Below the pieces are notes generated by a model, which was not told the origin of the DNA, made no database searches, and was given only the letters and a program-made list of their open reading frames with translations. A stretch of DNA of 64,000 nucleotides, taken from the NCBI RefSeq assembly GCF_003385115.1, contig NZ_QUNI01000002.1, forward strand, positions 372,001 to 436,000, given 5' to 3'. The first letter of the stretch is position 1; each line of letters begins with the position of its first letter. The translations under genes were made by a program, and so were the position numbers. This document shows positions 25,977-34,439 of the stretch, piece by piece. The DNA is from Flavobacterium aquicola. Its GTDB lineage: Bacteria > Bacteroidota > Bacteroidia > Flavobacteriales > Flavobacteriaceae.

Positions 25977-26657
25977 ATGAGTAAATGTGAACAATGTATC
26001 GTAAGAGAATTTAGCTCTTTAAAGGCACTAAATAAAGACGAACTTATAAGAATTTCAGAATGTAAAACTTCTAAAACAATTAAAAAAGGAGAAAACATTT
26101 TTGAAGAAGGAGAAAATGTTAATGGTATTTTCTGCATCAAAGATGGCATCTGTAAATTGACAAAATTGAGTCCAAACGGAAAAGACCATATTGTTAAATT
26201 GGTAACCAAAGGAGAATTATTAGGCCAGCGTTCTATGATAAGTGATGAACCGGCTAACTTAAGTGCCGTTGCCCTTGAAGATATGCAGGTTTGTTTTATA
26301 CCAAAAGCTGAAATATTAGGCTTCTTCGATAAAAACAATCAGTTTTCGATGAATGTTATGAAAACGATTTGCGGTGATCTGCGATTGGCCGATGATCACA
26401 TGGTTAATATGGCTCAAAAATCGGTAAAAGAACGTTTGGCAGAAACCTTGATTTATTTGCATGAAACTTTTGGCACCAATGCTGACAAAACCTTAAAAAT
26501 TCAGCTTTCCAGAGATGAATTAGCCAGCATGATCGGTACTGCAACTGAAAGCTGTATCCGTTTATTATCTGATTTTAACAAACTTGGATTGATTGAATTG
26601 GTAGGTAAAAAAATTGTTTTAAAAGACATTCCAAAACTAAAAAAAATAGCAGACTAA
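25977..26657 (+). CDS. Crp/Fnr-family transcriptional regulator
   Basis: 226-residue regulator. Residues about 18-130 are a cyclic-nucleotide-binding-type beta roll (IKKGENIFEEGENVNGIFCIKDG). A dimer helix and a C-terminal winged helix (residues about 160-215, SRDELASMIGTATESCIRLLSDF) follow. Cysteines occur at 4, 7, 29, 53, 59 and 106; CxxC near the start plus Cys106 could hold an oxygen-sensitive iron-sulfur cluster as in FNR, though spacing differs. The recognition helix keeps Glu and Arg (ESCIR) of the family. It is divergent from ccoI and near three matching operators, so it is the likely oxygen-responsive regulator of hemN and cco genes. Confidence 0.88.
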   Translation: MSKCEQCIVREFSSLKALNKDELIRISECKTSKTIKKGENIFEEGENVNGIFCIKDGICKLTKLSPNGKDHIVKLVTKGELLGQRSMISDEPANLSAVALEDMQVCFIPKAEILGFFDKNNQFSMNVMKTICGDLRLADDHMVNMAQKSVKERLAETLIYLHETFGTNADKTLKIQLSRDELASMIGTATESCIRLLSDFNKLGLIELVGKKIVLKDIPKLKKIAD

Positions 26658-26667
26658 AGACAGTTAG

Positions 26668-26734
26668 CAGTATTCAGAAAGCAGTTGGCAGTGTTGAGCT
26701 GACATATTTGTCGTAAACTGCTTTCTGAATACTG
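26668..26734. terminator. Long perfect inverted repeat between convergent genes
   Basis: CAGTATTCAGAAAGCAGTT (26668-26686) is repeated in perfect inverted form at 26716-26734, giving a 19-bp stem with a 29-base loop between the Fnr-like gene and mazG. No T tract follows directly; it may act as a bidirectional terminator or be a repeat of the CAGTATTCAG family seen also near 54820. Confidence 0.55.
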
Positions 26735-26737
26735 TTA

Positions 26738-27511
26738 TTAAAGTTTCTTCGCTTCGTTCCAGAAAACATCCATTTCGGCAAGAGTCATATCCATTAAAGG
26801 TTTTCCTAATTCTTCGGCCTTGCTTTCCAGATATTGAAAGCGTTTGATGAATTTTTTATTGGTTCGTTCCAATGCATCTTCGGGATTTATATTCAAAAAA
26901 CGGGCGTAATTAATCATTGAAAATAAGACATCCCCAAATTCGGATTCCATTTTATCCTGATCGCCGGATGCTACTTCAGCCTGCAGTTCCTGTAATTCCT
27001 CCTGAACTTTATCCCAAACCTGATGTGGTTCTTCCCAATCAAATCCCACTCCTTTTACTTTGTCCTGAATTCGGCTTGCTTTTACAAGTGCTGGCAAGCT
27101 TCTTGGAACTCCTTCCAGAACCGATTTTTTACCTTCTTTCAGCTTTAGCTTTTCCCAATTCTGTTTTACTTCTTCCTCATCTTTAACCACAACATCGCTG
27201 TAAATGTGAGGATGACGATAAATAAGCTTTTCGCAGATATCATTGCAGACATCAGCCATATCAAAATCATTCGTTTCGCTGCCAATTTTAGCATAAAAAA
27301 CAATATGCAGTAATAAATCTCCTAATTCCTTTTTTACTTCGTTTAAATCATTGTCCAGTATTGCATCGCCCAATTCATAAGTTTCTTCGATAGTAAGATG
27401 ACGAAGAGTCTGCAGAGTTTGCTTTTTGTCCCAAGGGCATTTTTCACGCAAATCATCCATTATGTCTAATAATCGTTCAAAGGCCTGGAGCTGATTTTCT
27501 CTTGTATACAT
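26738..27511 (-). CDS. mazG: Nucleoside triphosphate pyrophosphohydrolase
   Basis: 257-residue MazG with two tandem all-alpha MazG domains. The first has LREKCPWDKKQTLQTLRHLTIEETYELGDAI and the metal-binding EELGDLLLHIVFYA-like pattern (KKELGDLLLHIVFYAKIG). The second has KVQEELQELQAEV and ESEFGDVLFSMINYARF. It hydrolyses NTPs to NMP and pyrophosphate, for house-cleaning or lowering ppGpp. Length matches E. coli MazG (263). Downstream of DUF5606 and def on the same strand, separated by a hairpin. Confidence 0.95.
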   Translation of the reverse strand: MYTRENQLQAFERLLDIMDDLREKCPWDKKQTLQTLRHLTIEETYELGDAILDNDLNEVKKELGDLLLHIVFYAKIGSETNDFDMADVCNDICEKLIYRHPHIYSDVVVKDEEEVKQNWEKLKLKEGKKSVLEGVPRSLPALVKASRIQDKVKGVGFDWEEPHQVWDKVQEELQELQAEVASGDQDKMESEFGDVLFSMINYARFLNINPEDALERTNKKFIKRFQYLESKAEELGKPLMDMTLAEMDVFWNEAKKL

Positions 27512-27539
27512 TGCGTTATGGTTTTTTGTAAAAATAAGA

Positions 27540-27570
27540 AATCCTGTCAGGAAAACATCTTGACAGGATT
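27540..27570 (-). terminator. Intrinsic terminator between the DUF5606 gene and mazG
   Basis: 10-bp perfect inverted repeat AATCCTGTCA / TGACAGGATT with an 11-base loop, followed on the minus strand by a T-rich stretch. Confidence 0.7.
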
Positions 27571-27597
27571 AAAATATATTCTGAATAACTTTTAAAA

Positions 27598-28095
27598 TTA
27601 CTCTTTTTTAGCTGCCGCTTTCTTTGCAGGTGCTTTTTTAGCTGGCGCTTTTGTTTTCTCAGCTACTGCTTCTTCTACTGCTGGAGCAGTTTCTTCCGCT
27701 ACAGCTGGAGCTTCGTCAACTAGCAATCCTTTTGCCTGAAGTGTATTGTACCAGCTCACAATTTTCTTTACATCTGAAGCATATACTCTTTCTTCATCAT
27801 ATTCCGGCAATACTTCTCTAAAGTAAGTCAATAAAACTGCGTTATCTTCTTTATGAGAAATTGTCTGTCCTTTGTTTTCTTTTTTTGAGATGTTCTGGAT
27901 AATTTCAGCCAAAGGTTTTTCACCTTCATAAGTATAAATAGAAATTTCAGACAATAGACTTACATTGCTTTTTAAACTAACCGTTATTTTTTTTCCATCC
28001 AATAATGACTCAGCTACAAAACCTGTACGTGTTTGCACTTTTAAAACATATAAACCTGGTTTCCCTGAAATCGATAATATTTTCTCTAAACTCAT
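27598..28095 (-). CDS. DUF5606 domain-containing protein
   Basis: 165-residue cytoplasmic protein. Residues 1-75 form a small beta domain (MSLEKILSISGKPGLYVLK... TGFVAESLLDGKKITV), then a helical part (VLLTYFREVLPEYDEERVYASDVKKIVSWYN), the conserved core of DUF5606. The last 45 residues are Ala/Glu/Lys low complexity, ending in KKAPAKKAAAKKE, a histone-tail-like basic end that could bind nucleic acid. Function unknown. Next to peptide deformylase, as I recall from other flavobacteria. Confidence 0.8.
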   Translation of the reverse strand: MSLEKILSISGKPGLYVLKVQTRTGFVAESLLDGKKITVSLKSNVSLLSEISIYTYEGEKPLAEIIQNISKKENKGQTISHKEDNAVLLTYFREVLPEYDEERVYASDVKKIVSWYNTLQAKGLLVDEAPAVAEETAPAVEEAVAEKTKAPAKKAPAKKAAAKKE

Positions 28096-28154
28096 TTCTA
28101 TTTTTTTTATTATTCTTTATTAAAATCTGAAAACTTAATTCTGCTTACTTACAA

Positions 28155-28742
28155 TTATCTTCCTTTTTTGGCAAAAAACTTCATTCGATAATCCTGAAAT
28201 GTTTTCCCTTCGGCAATGTTTTTTAATTTCTTTTGAATCAAGCGTTTTTTTAATGATGAAATTTTATCTGTAAACAAAATCCCTTCAATATGATCGTATT
28301 CATGCTGAATAACTCTGGCAATTAAACCGTCAAATACTTCGGTTTTCATAACAAAATCTTCTTCACAATACTCAATTGTTACGGTTGGTTTTCTGTAAAC
28401 ATCCTCGCGTACATCTGGAATACTTAGACAGCCTTCATTAAAAGCCCATTCTTCACCTTCTTCTTTTATTATTTTGGCATTAATAAAAGTCCTTTTGAAT
28501 CCTTTCAATTTATTTTGCTCATTATCTTCTAAATCGTCATCTTCACTGAATGGAGTTGTATCGATAACAAACAAACGTAATGACAAACCAACTTGCTCGG
28601 CCGCAAGACCAACACCGCTTGCATTATACATGGTTTCATACATGTTTGCAATAATTTCTTTCAAATTTGGATAATCTGGAGTCAATTCCTCCCCTATTTT
28701 TCTTAAAACAGGATCACCATATCCTATAATTGGTAATATCAT
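28155..28742 (-). CDS. def: Peptide deformylase
   Basis: 195-residue metalloenzyme that removes the formyl group from nascent N termini. All three motifs are present: GVGLAAEQVG (motif 1, GxGLAAxQ), EGCLSIPDV (motif 2, Cys ligand) and QHEYDHIEG (motif 3, HExDH with two His ligands and catalytic Glu). It carries an acidic insertion (TPFSEDDDLEDNEQNK) absent from the 169-residue E. coli enzyme. A TATTTTTG promoter box lies 63 bp upstream on the same strand. Confidence 0.96.
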   Translation of the reverse strand: MILPIIGYGDPVLRKIGEELTPDYPNLKEIIANMYETMYNASGVGLAAEQVGLSLRLFVIDTTPFSEDDDLEDNEQNKLKGFKRTFINAKIIKEEGEEWAFNEGCLSIPDVREDVYRKPTVTIEYCEEDFVMKTEVFDGLIARVIQHEYDHIEGILFTDKISSLKKRLIQKKLKNIAEGKTFQDYRMKFFAKKGR

Positions 28743-28804
28743 TTGATTTATTTTTTATTAATATCTGGCTTAAATAAAGAAAAATATCCTTTTAATTAAG
28801 GTCG

Positions 28805-28812
28805 CAAAAATA
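28805..28812 (-). promoter_or_regulatory. -7 promoter element of def (TATTTTTG on the minus strand)
   Basis: Perfect TAnnTTTG on the minus strand, 62 bp upstream of the def start. No check of the -33 region succeeded. Confidence 0.45.
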
Positions 28813-28869
28813 GTAAAAAAATAGATAATGATTTATCTCTCTATAATAATTAGCATATTTTTGTAATAT

Positions 28870-28877
28870 TATATTTG
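28870..28877 (+). promoter_or_regulatory. -7 promoter element of the FUSC gene (TATATTTG)
   Basis: Perfect TAnnTTTG, 62 bp before the ATG at 28940. A second match, TATTTTTG at 28856-28863, lies 14 bp upstream, so which is used is unclear. Confidence 0.4.
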
Positions 28878-28939
28878 ACAGATTAAATAAAACCGTACAA
28901 AGACGTTTATAACTTCCCCTTTACATCAAATTACATTAC

Positions 28940-31153
28940 ATGATTGCCAAGATAGAAAAATTCACTGACAGCACCTATTTCACCAATGCACTAAAAGCAA
29001 CGATATCGGCAGTGATTCCAGTATTAGTATGTACCTATTTTGGTCATTTTGAAATTGGTTTTACTATTGCTCTTGGTACGTTTTTGACTTATCCATGCGA
29101 CATTCCAAGCAGTTTGAAGCATAAAATAAACGGAATAATTGTCACTGCATTTTTGGTCGCCGGAGTCAATTTATTAATCAATCTCACCTACCCTTTTCCA
29201 TTTATTTTTTACCCGCTTTTTCCCTTATTGATATTCGTTTTAGCGATGCTGTCTGTATATGGACAAAGAGCAACATTCACCTCGTTTTCGGCATTATTAT
29301 CAGCCTCATTATCATTTGCACACATGCATACTGGCTGGGAAATGATTCAGTACTCAGGTTTGATACTTGGAGGAGGATTGTTTTATTTACTTATTTCATT
29401 ACTATTCCACTACATAAAGCCCTATCGGTATGCAGAACTGCAAATTGCCGAATGTATCAAATTAACAGCTAAATATCTTAAGCTAAGAGGAGATTTGTGG
29501 AACAGTACTGCCGACAGAAAAGCAATACTGGAAAAACAGCTGCACCTGCAGGTTGAACTCAACGACATACATCATAACATCCGAAGAGTACTAATTGGTA
29601 AACAAATGAATGCTGTTTCCTCTCATCAAAACAGAAAAATGCTGATTGTTTTTGTTTCTTTATTAGAAATACTTGAATTAGCTTTATCTACCTCATTTGA
29701 TCATAACAGACTGCATCAAAAATTTGACAAACACCCTAAAACTCTGGCTACTTATCAAAGTCTAGCTTATAATCTGGCCTCAACACTAAAACAATTATCA
29801 AAAAACATTGTAAAAAAAACCACTTATATCCCTGAACATACCTTACGAAAACATCTGTCGGCTCTGGAAAATGCTATTAGCGAATACGAAAATGAATTAG
29901 GAAAATCCGAAGCTTCAGAAGGGGTTTTGATGCTAAAAACAATGCTTGAATATGCCGAAAATCAAATTGATAAAATCAAAATTATCGAGCGTGCTTTTAC
30001 ATCAGTTGCTAACAATTATGATTTTAAAGGAAAAGACAAAGATTTAGAAAAGTTTTTGACACCCCAATATTATCCTATTAGTACTTTAATTCAAAATATA
30101 AGTTTTTCATCAACAATATTCAGACATTCCCTGCGGTTGACTGCCGCTATCATTTTAGGGGGGATCGCAGGAAAATTTCTTCCATTTCAAAATGTATACT
30201 GGATCCTGATGACGATTATCATCATTATGAGACCTGGTTATGGACTTACTAAACAGCGATCCATACAGCGTGTCATCGGAACCATTATCGGAGGTATAAT
30301 TGCATTTAGTATTTTAGCATTAATGCCAAATTATTTAATATTAAGCATCTTAGCAATTCTCAGTATGCTTCTTGGTTTTTCTTTTGCCCAAACCAATTAT
30401 ACGGTAAGCGCCACATTTGTTACCATGTATATCGTATTTATTTACGGCATATTAACGACAGATTATTTAGATGTTATTCAGTTTAGGGTGATTGACACAT
30501 TAACAGGAGCATTAATTGCTTATTTTGCCAATCATTTTTTATGGCCTTCATGGGAATATATTAAGGCACCTCAATATTTAGAAAAATCGATTGTTGCAAA
30601 TAGAGACTATTTAAAAGAAATCTTTACTTATTATACCAAGAAAGGAGAAGTTCCTACCTCTTATCGTCTGGCACGAAAAAATGCTTTTATTGAAATTGGA
30701 AATCTTATGGCTTCGTTCCAAAGAATGTCACAGGAACCAAAGTCGAAACAAAAAAACATTGTATTACTCTATAAACTAACAGAACTCAATCATTCATTAC
30801 TTTCATCGACCGCTTCATTAGGAACTTATACTCAATCGCACAAAACTACTGCTTCCTCAAGAGCACTTACCATTGTAGTCGAAAAAGTGCTTAAAAACTT
30901 AGATCAGGCAATTGCTCTTTTAGAAAGAGAAATCATTGTTGATCCTAATGAAATATCAAATGAAGAAATAGCCAACCGATTTACCGAATTAAAAAACATT
31001 CGTCAAAACGAGCTGAAAGAAGGAAACATAATAGACGAAGAAGCTTTTGCTTTGAAAATGCAGGAAGCTCAATTGGTTATAGAGCAATTAATCTGGCTGA
31101 CCAATTTGTCCGAAGGAATTTTAAAAAACACCAAAAAGCTTATGGAAGATTGA
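28940..31153 (+). CDS. FUSC-family membrane protein (YccS/AaeB-like)
   Basis: 737-residue inner-membrane protein with two similar hydrophobic halves, each about six helices (residues about 15-160 and 395-535). They are separated and followed by long helical cytoplasmic domains. The second half begins with RLTAAIILGGIAGKFLPFQN...YWILMTIIIIMRPGYGLTKQRSIQRVIGT, the FUSC signature that precedes the ring of helices. Related proteins include E. coli YccS (717 residues) and the AaeB aromatic acid exporter; the substrate here is unknown. It is flanked by divergent def and convergent mqo. Confidence 0.88.
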   Translation: MIAKIEKFTDSTYFTNALKATISAVIPVLVCTYFGHFEIGFTIALGTFLTYPCDIPSSLKHKINGIIVTAFLVAGVNLLINLTYPFPFIFYPLFPLLIFVLAMLSVYGQRATFTSFSALLSASLSFAHMHTGWEMIQYSGLILGGGLFYLLISLLFHYIKPYRYAELQIAECIKLTAKYLKLRGDLWNSTADRKAILEKQLHLQVELNDIHHNIRRVLIGKQMNAVSSHQNRKMLIVFVSLLEILELALSTSFDHNRLHQKFDKHPKTLATYQSLAYNLASTLKQLSKNIVKKTTYIPEHTLRKHLSALENAISEYENELGKSEASEGVLMLKTMLEYAENQIDKIKIIERAFTSVANNYDFKGKDKDLEKFLTPQYYPISTLIQNISFSSTIFRHSLRLTAAIILGGIAGKFLPFQNVYWILMTIIIIMRPGYGLTKQRSIQRVIGTIIGGIIAFSILALMPNYLILSILAILSMLLGFSFAQTNYTVSATFVTMYIVFIYGILTTDYLDVIQFRVIDTLTGALIAYFANHFLWPSWEYIKAPQYLEKSIVANRDYLKEIFTYYTKKGEVPTSYRLARKNAFIEIGNLMASFQRMSQEPKSKQKNIVLLYKLTELNHSLLSSTASLGTYTQSHKTTASSRALTIVVEKVLKNLDQAIALLEREIIVDPNEISNEEIANRFTELKNIRQNELKEGNIIDEEAFALKMQEAQLVIEQLIWLTNLSEGILKNTKKLMED

Positions 31154-31163
31154 ATAAAAACAC

Positions 31164-31205
31164 AATGACAGCTTTTCGGTCTTGTGCAAAACCGAAAGCT
31201 GTCAT
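31164..31205. terminator. Bidirectional terminator between FUSC gene and mqo
   Basis: AATGACAGCTTTTCGGT pairs with ACCGAAAGCTGTCATT with one bulged T, giving a 16-bp stem between two convergent genes. Confidence 0.7.
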
Positions 31206-31228
31206 TAAGTATTTATTGATTTATTTAA

Positions 31229-32722
31229 CTATTTTAGTTTCAAGACTTCAGCAGTTTTATTTCTAAGACTTGCCAATAGCTCTGGATTTTCATTTAATGC
31301 CAAACCAAAAGAAGGAATCATCGCTTTCACTTTTTCCTGCCATTCAGGAGAATTAAACTGCTCTGGGAAACATTTGCTTACCAGCTCCACCATAATAGAA
31401 ACCGCAGTTGAAGCTCCAGGTGAAGCTCCTAACAATACCGCTAAAGTTCCGTCATTTGTATTTATAATTTCAGTACCAAACTCTAATTTTCCAATTAACT
31501 CTTCATCTCTTTTGATAACCTGAACACGCTGTCCGGCTCTTTCCAGTTTCCAGTCTTTGGTTCTGGCACCAGGAACATATTCACGCAATGCATTAATTCG
31601 GTCCTTTGGAGACTGACGAACCTGCTCAATTAAATATTTAGTAAGCGGAATGTTTTTATAACCAGCAACAATCATTGGGATTACATTATCTGGTTTTATT
31701 GATAAAGGCAAATCAGAATAGGATCCGTTTTTTAAGAATCGCGTAGAAAACCCTGCAAACGGACCAAAAAGCAATGCTTTTTCACCATCAATCATTCTTG
31801 TATCAACATGCGGAACAGACATTGGCGGTGCGCCTACACTTGCTTTTCCGTATACTTTTGCCTGATGTTTTGCTATTACTTCCGGATTAGTACATTTTAA
31901 CCATTGTCCGCTAACTGGGAAACCACCGTATCCTTTTCCTTCGGGAACATTCGCTTTTTCTAACAAAGGCAATGAACCGCCGCCGGCACCAATGAAAACG
32001 AACTTAGTATATACTTTTTTCTTTTGATTAGAAACCAAATCAGTGATTTTTATTCTCCATGATTTGTCTTCACGCTGTTTCAATTTTTTAACTTCATGGC
32101 TATAATGTATCGTAACGTTATCCAATTTTGTCAAATAGTCTAACATATTTCTAGTCAAAGTTCCAAAATTTACGTCTGTTCCTATTTTCATTGAAGTCGC
32201 TGCTACTTTTTCTTCTGGATTTCTGCCTTCCATTACTAAAGGCATCCATTTTTGCAGTTCAGAAGTATCGGTACTGAAAATCATTTCGGCAAAAAGAGGA
32301 TTTGACTGTAAAACTTCAAATCTGTTTTTTAGAAAAGCAACATTAGCATCACCCCAAACAAAACTGATATGAGGAACACTTTTTATAAAATCTTCTGGAG
32401 ACTGAACTTTTCCTTCTTGTACCAAGTAAGACCAAAATTGTCTAGACACTTCATACTGTTCAGCAATACTGATTGCTTTATTTGGATTTATTGTTCCATC
32501 AGGACCTTCTGGAGTGTAATTAAGTTCGCAAAAAGCCGAATGTCCTGTCCCAGCATTATTCCATGCATCAGAGCTTTCAGCAGCGGCAATATCTAATCTT
32601 TCGTAAATATCAATCTTTAAATCAGGCTGTAATTCTTTTAAAATCAAACCTAGAGTAGCACTCATGATTCCTGCTCCAATTAAAACTACATCTGAATTGG
32701 ATCGTATTGTTGTATCGGACAT
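31229..32722 (-). CDS. mqo: Malate:quinone oxidoreductase
   Basis: 497-residue FAD enzyme that oxidises malate to oxaloacetate and passes electrons to quinone at the inner membrane face. It starts with the dinucleotide-binding VVLIGAGIMSATLGLILKEL. AESSDAWNNAGTGHSAFCELNYTPE is the Mqo hallmark, FVFIGAGGGSLPLLEKANVPE and FPVSGQWLKC follow, and LLGASPGASTAVSIM lies near the end. It is not in an operon. Possible minus-strand -7 boxes lie at 32745-32752 (TAATTTTG) and 32798-32805 (TATATTTG). Confidence 0.95.
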   Translation of the reverse strand: MSDTTIRSNSDVVLIGAGIMSATLGLILKELQPDLKIDIYERLDIAAAESSDAWNNAGTGHSAFCELNYTPEGPDGTINPNKAISIAEQYEVSRQFWSYLVQEGKVQSPEDFIKSVPHISFVWGDANVAFLKNRFEVLQSNPLFAEMIFSTDTSELQKWMPLVMEGRNPEEKVAATSMKIGTDVNFGTLTRNMLDYLTKLDNVTIHYSHEVKKLKQREDKSWRIKITDLVSNQKKKVYTKFVFIGAGGGSLPLLEKANVPEGKGYGGFPVSGQWLKCTNPEVIAKHQAKVYGKASVGAPPMSVPHVDTRMIDGEKALLFGPFAGFSTRFLKNGSYSDLPLSIKPDNVIPMIVAGYKNIPLTKYLIEQVRQSPKDRINALREYVPGARTKDWKLERAGQRVQVIKRDEELIGKLEFGTEIINTNDGTLAVLLGASPGASTAVSIMVELVSKCFPEQFNSPEWQEKVKAMIPSFGLALNENPELLASLRNKTAEVLKLK

Positions 32723-32744
32723 TTTTGTGTTTTTTAAGAAGTTG

Positions 32745-32752
32745 CAAAATTA
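32745..32752 (-). promoter_or_regulatory. Candidate -7 element of mqo (TAATTTTG on the minus strand)
   Basis: Perfect TAnnTTTG, 22 bp upstream of the mqo start, giving a short leader. A second match (TATATTTG, 32798-32805) lies further upstream. Confidence 0.42.
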
Positions 32753-32830
32753 GTTCTAAAAATCACAAAAAAAAATTATTTTGCAGTTACAAACCTGCAA
32801 ATATAATAGCTGTTTGTTAAATTATTCGCA

Positions 32831-33241
32831 TTATTTTCGGCTTAAATAATCCTGAAGCATAATTGTTGCAGAAATTTCATCGATAAGTGCTTTATTTTGA
32901 CGCTGTTTTTTATTCAGCCCACTGTCAATCATTGTCTGAAAAGCCATTTTGGAAGTAAAACGCTCATCTACACGAATGACTTTCATATCAGGAAAATGAT
33001 TGGTAAAATGAGTAACAAATCCTTTAATGATTGAAGCGCTTTGCGAAGGATCGCCATTCATTTGCTTAGGCTCGCCGATGAGGACTGCCTCAACCTTTTC
33101 TTTTGCAAAATAATCTTTTAAAAAAGCAATTGCAGTTTCAGAAGGAATGGTTGTAAGACCTGACGCAATAATCTGAAATTCATCTGTAACAGCTATTCCT
33201 GTTCGTTTTTGTCCGTAATCTATGGAGAGTATTCTTGGCAT
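32831..33241 (-). CDS. ruvX: Holliday junction resolvase-like protein RuvX (YqgF family)
   Basis: 136-residue RNase H-fold nuclease. ILSIDYGQKRTGIAVTD supplies the first catalytic Asp, AVLIGEPKQMNGDPSQSA the family motif, VDERFTSKMA the Glu, and ALIDEISATIMLQDYL the final Asp. YqgF/RuvX proteins process pre-16S rRNA and resemble resolvases. The start MPRILS at 33241 is used rather than the frame's first Met 33 bp upstream, because the alternative adds 11 residues overlapping the end of the upstream gene. Confidence 0.93.
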   Translation of the reverse strand: MPRILSIDYGQKRTGIAVTDEFQIIASGLTTIPSETAIAFLKDYFAKEKVEAVLIGEPKQMNGDPSQSASIIKGFVTHFTNHFPDMKVIRVDERFTSKMAFQTMIDSGLNKKQRQNKALIDEISATIMLQDYLSRK

Positions 33242-33242
33242 T

Positions 33243-34256
33243 TTATTTAATTGTGCTAACTTGAAGATTACCACTCAAGTAATTAATAGTTACAAACTGC
33301 TCTTTAACTTCATTAGGATTGCTTAAAGCACTTGAAATTAATGCTCCAGTAACTCCAAACATACCGCCCATATCAACATTATAATTGGAAGACACAATTT
33401 GCTTAAAACCGAAATCATTGTTTAACTTTTCAATCTCAACGCATCTTTTATTGACTATTAAATAAGGTTTACCATTTTCAATAAAAGCATATAATTTTTT
33501 TGTATCTATCTTTAAATATTCTCCTCTATCTGTTTTGTATTCGATGTTTTTAAATTCACCTTTTCCATTTCTGTTAACCCTAAAATTCTTATTATCTGGT
33601 ATTTGTTTACTGAACGCTTGATAATTTAAAAAAAATCCATCTATTAATTTTTCTTGATTAAACAACGGAATCCTTTTCTTTTCAATATCTTCAATATTAA
33701 GTACATCCTCATAACTTAATTCATAAACAGGTTGTATAGATTTAGTTATCTCATTTTTTATGAAATTATGAATAAACAGACTAGATTCCTGAAATATTTT
33801 TTCCTGAACATTACCATTTTTAACAATATGAGTTGTGTCAATGCTTCTAATTTTTGCATATTTCCCATCTTTTTTTGCAAATACATCAGCATAAAAATTA
33901 AACTCACCTACAACACTTAAAGGCAATTGGTATTCATTAAACTTAAACTGATTAAGTTTAATTAGTAAAGTATCATTAGATTTATTTATTTGACTATTTA
34001 TTGAACGAAAAACTCCTTCTATTTGTTTATCAATATTGACAGAAGTTTTAACTAATGCTTGATATGCTTTAATTCCTCCAACAAGGACTGTACCGCAATT
34101 ACTTTTCTCTTTTCGAGCATCAACAACAGTAATATATCCGTAATGACTATCGACTTTAAAGTTAGCCTGTGCAATAATATATGTAGCTGTTTTCTGGTTT
34201 TGCGCTTGAATAAAAGGAGTAATAATTAAAAAGAGAAAGATTTTTAATAATTTCAT
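33243..34256 (-). CDS. Secreted protein of unknown function
   Basis: 337 residues with a Sec signal peptide (MKLLKIFLFLIITPFIQAQ, cleavage about residue 19). No family recognised. The mature protein has alternating polar helices and strands, with YITVVDARKEKSNCGTVLVGG near the N terminus and SSNYNVDMGGMFGVTGALISSAL near the C terminus, a Gly-rich hydrophobic patch. It ends one base before the ruvX start and is probably co-transcribed with it. Confidence 0.6.
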   Translation of the reverse strand: MKLLKIFLFLIITPFIQAQNQKTATYIIAQANFKVDSHYGYITVVDARKEKSNCGTVLVGGIKAYQALVKTSVNIDKQIEGVFRSINSQINKSNDTLLIKLNQFKFNEYQLPLSVVGEFNFYADVFAKKDGKYAKIRSIDTTHIVKNGNVQEKIFQESSLFIHNFIKNEITKSIQPVYELSYEDVLNIEDIEKKRIPLFNQEKLIDGFFLNYQAFSKQIPDNKNFRVNRNGKGEFKNIEYKTDRGEYLKIDTKKLYAFIENGKPYLIVNKRCVEIEKLNNDFGFKQIVSSNYNVDMGGMFGVTGALISSALSNPNEVKEQFVTINYLSGNLQVSTIK

Positions 34257-34392
34257 TGCTATTTATTTTTTTTTAACTTTTTTACTTTGAGTAAATATCT
34301 AATTTTTCATCATCTGAATATCCTAAAAACAATGGTTTCCAATCCATAAATTTCATATACAAATATATAACATTTTCGCTCCATTTCTCTTT

Positions 34393-34421
34393 TTTGCTAT
34401 TGGTTAAAAATGGTATATTTG
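34393..34421 (+). promoter_or_regulatory. dapD promoter (TTTG-N17-TATATTTG)
   Basis: TTTG at 34393-34396, then 17 bp, then TATATTTG at 34414-34421. Both elements fit the Bacteroidota consensus in sequence and spacing. The -7 box overlaps the frame upstream of the dapD ATG, which fixes the start at 34440. Confidence 0.65.
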
Positions 34422-34439
34422 CCAAAAATTTTATCAAAA

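Noticed and set aside
25934..26338. 134-codon minus-strand frame overlapping the Crp/Fnr gene
   Set aside because: Shadow of a clear regulator gene; no recognisable domain, and it would cover the operator and regulator promoter.
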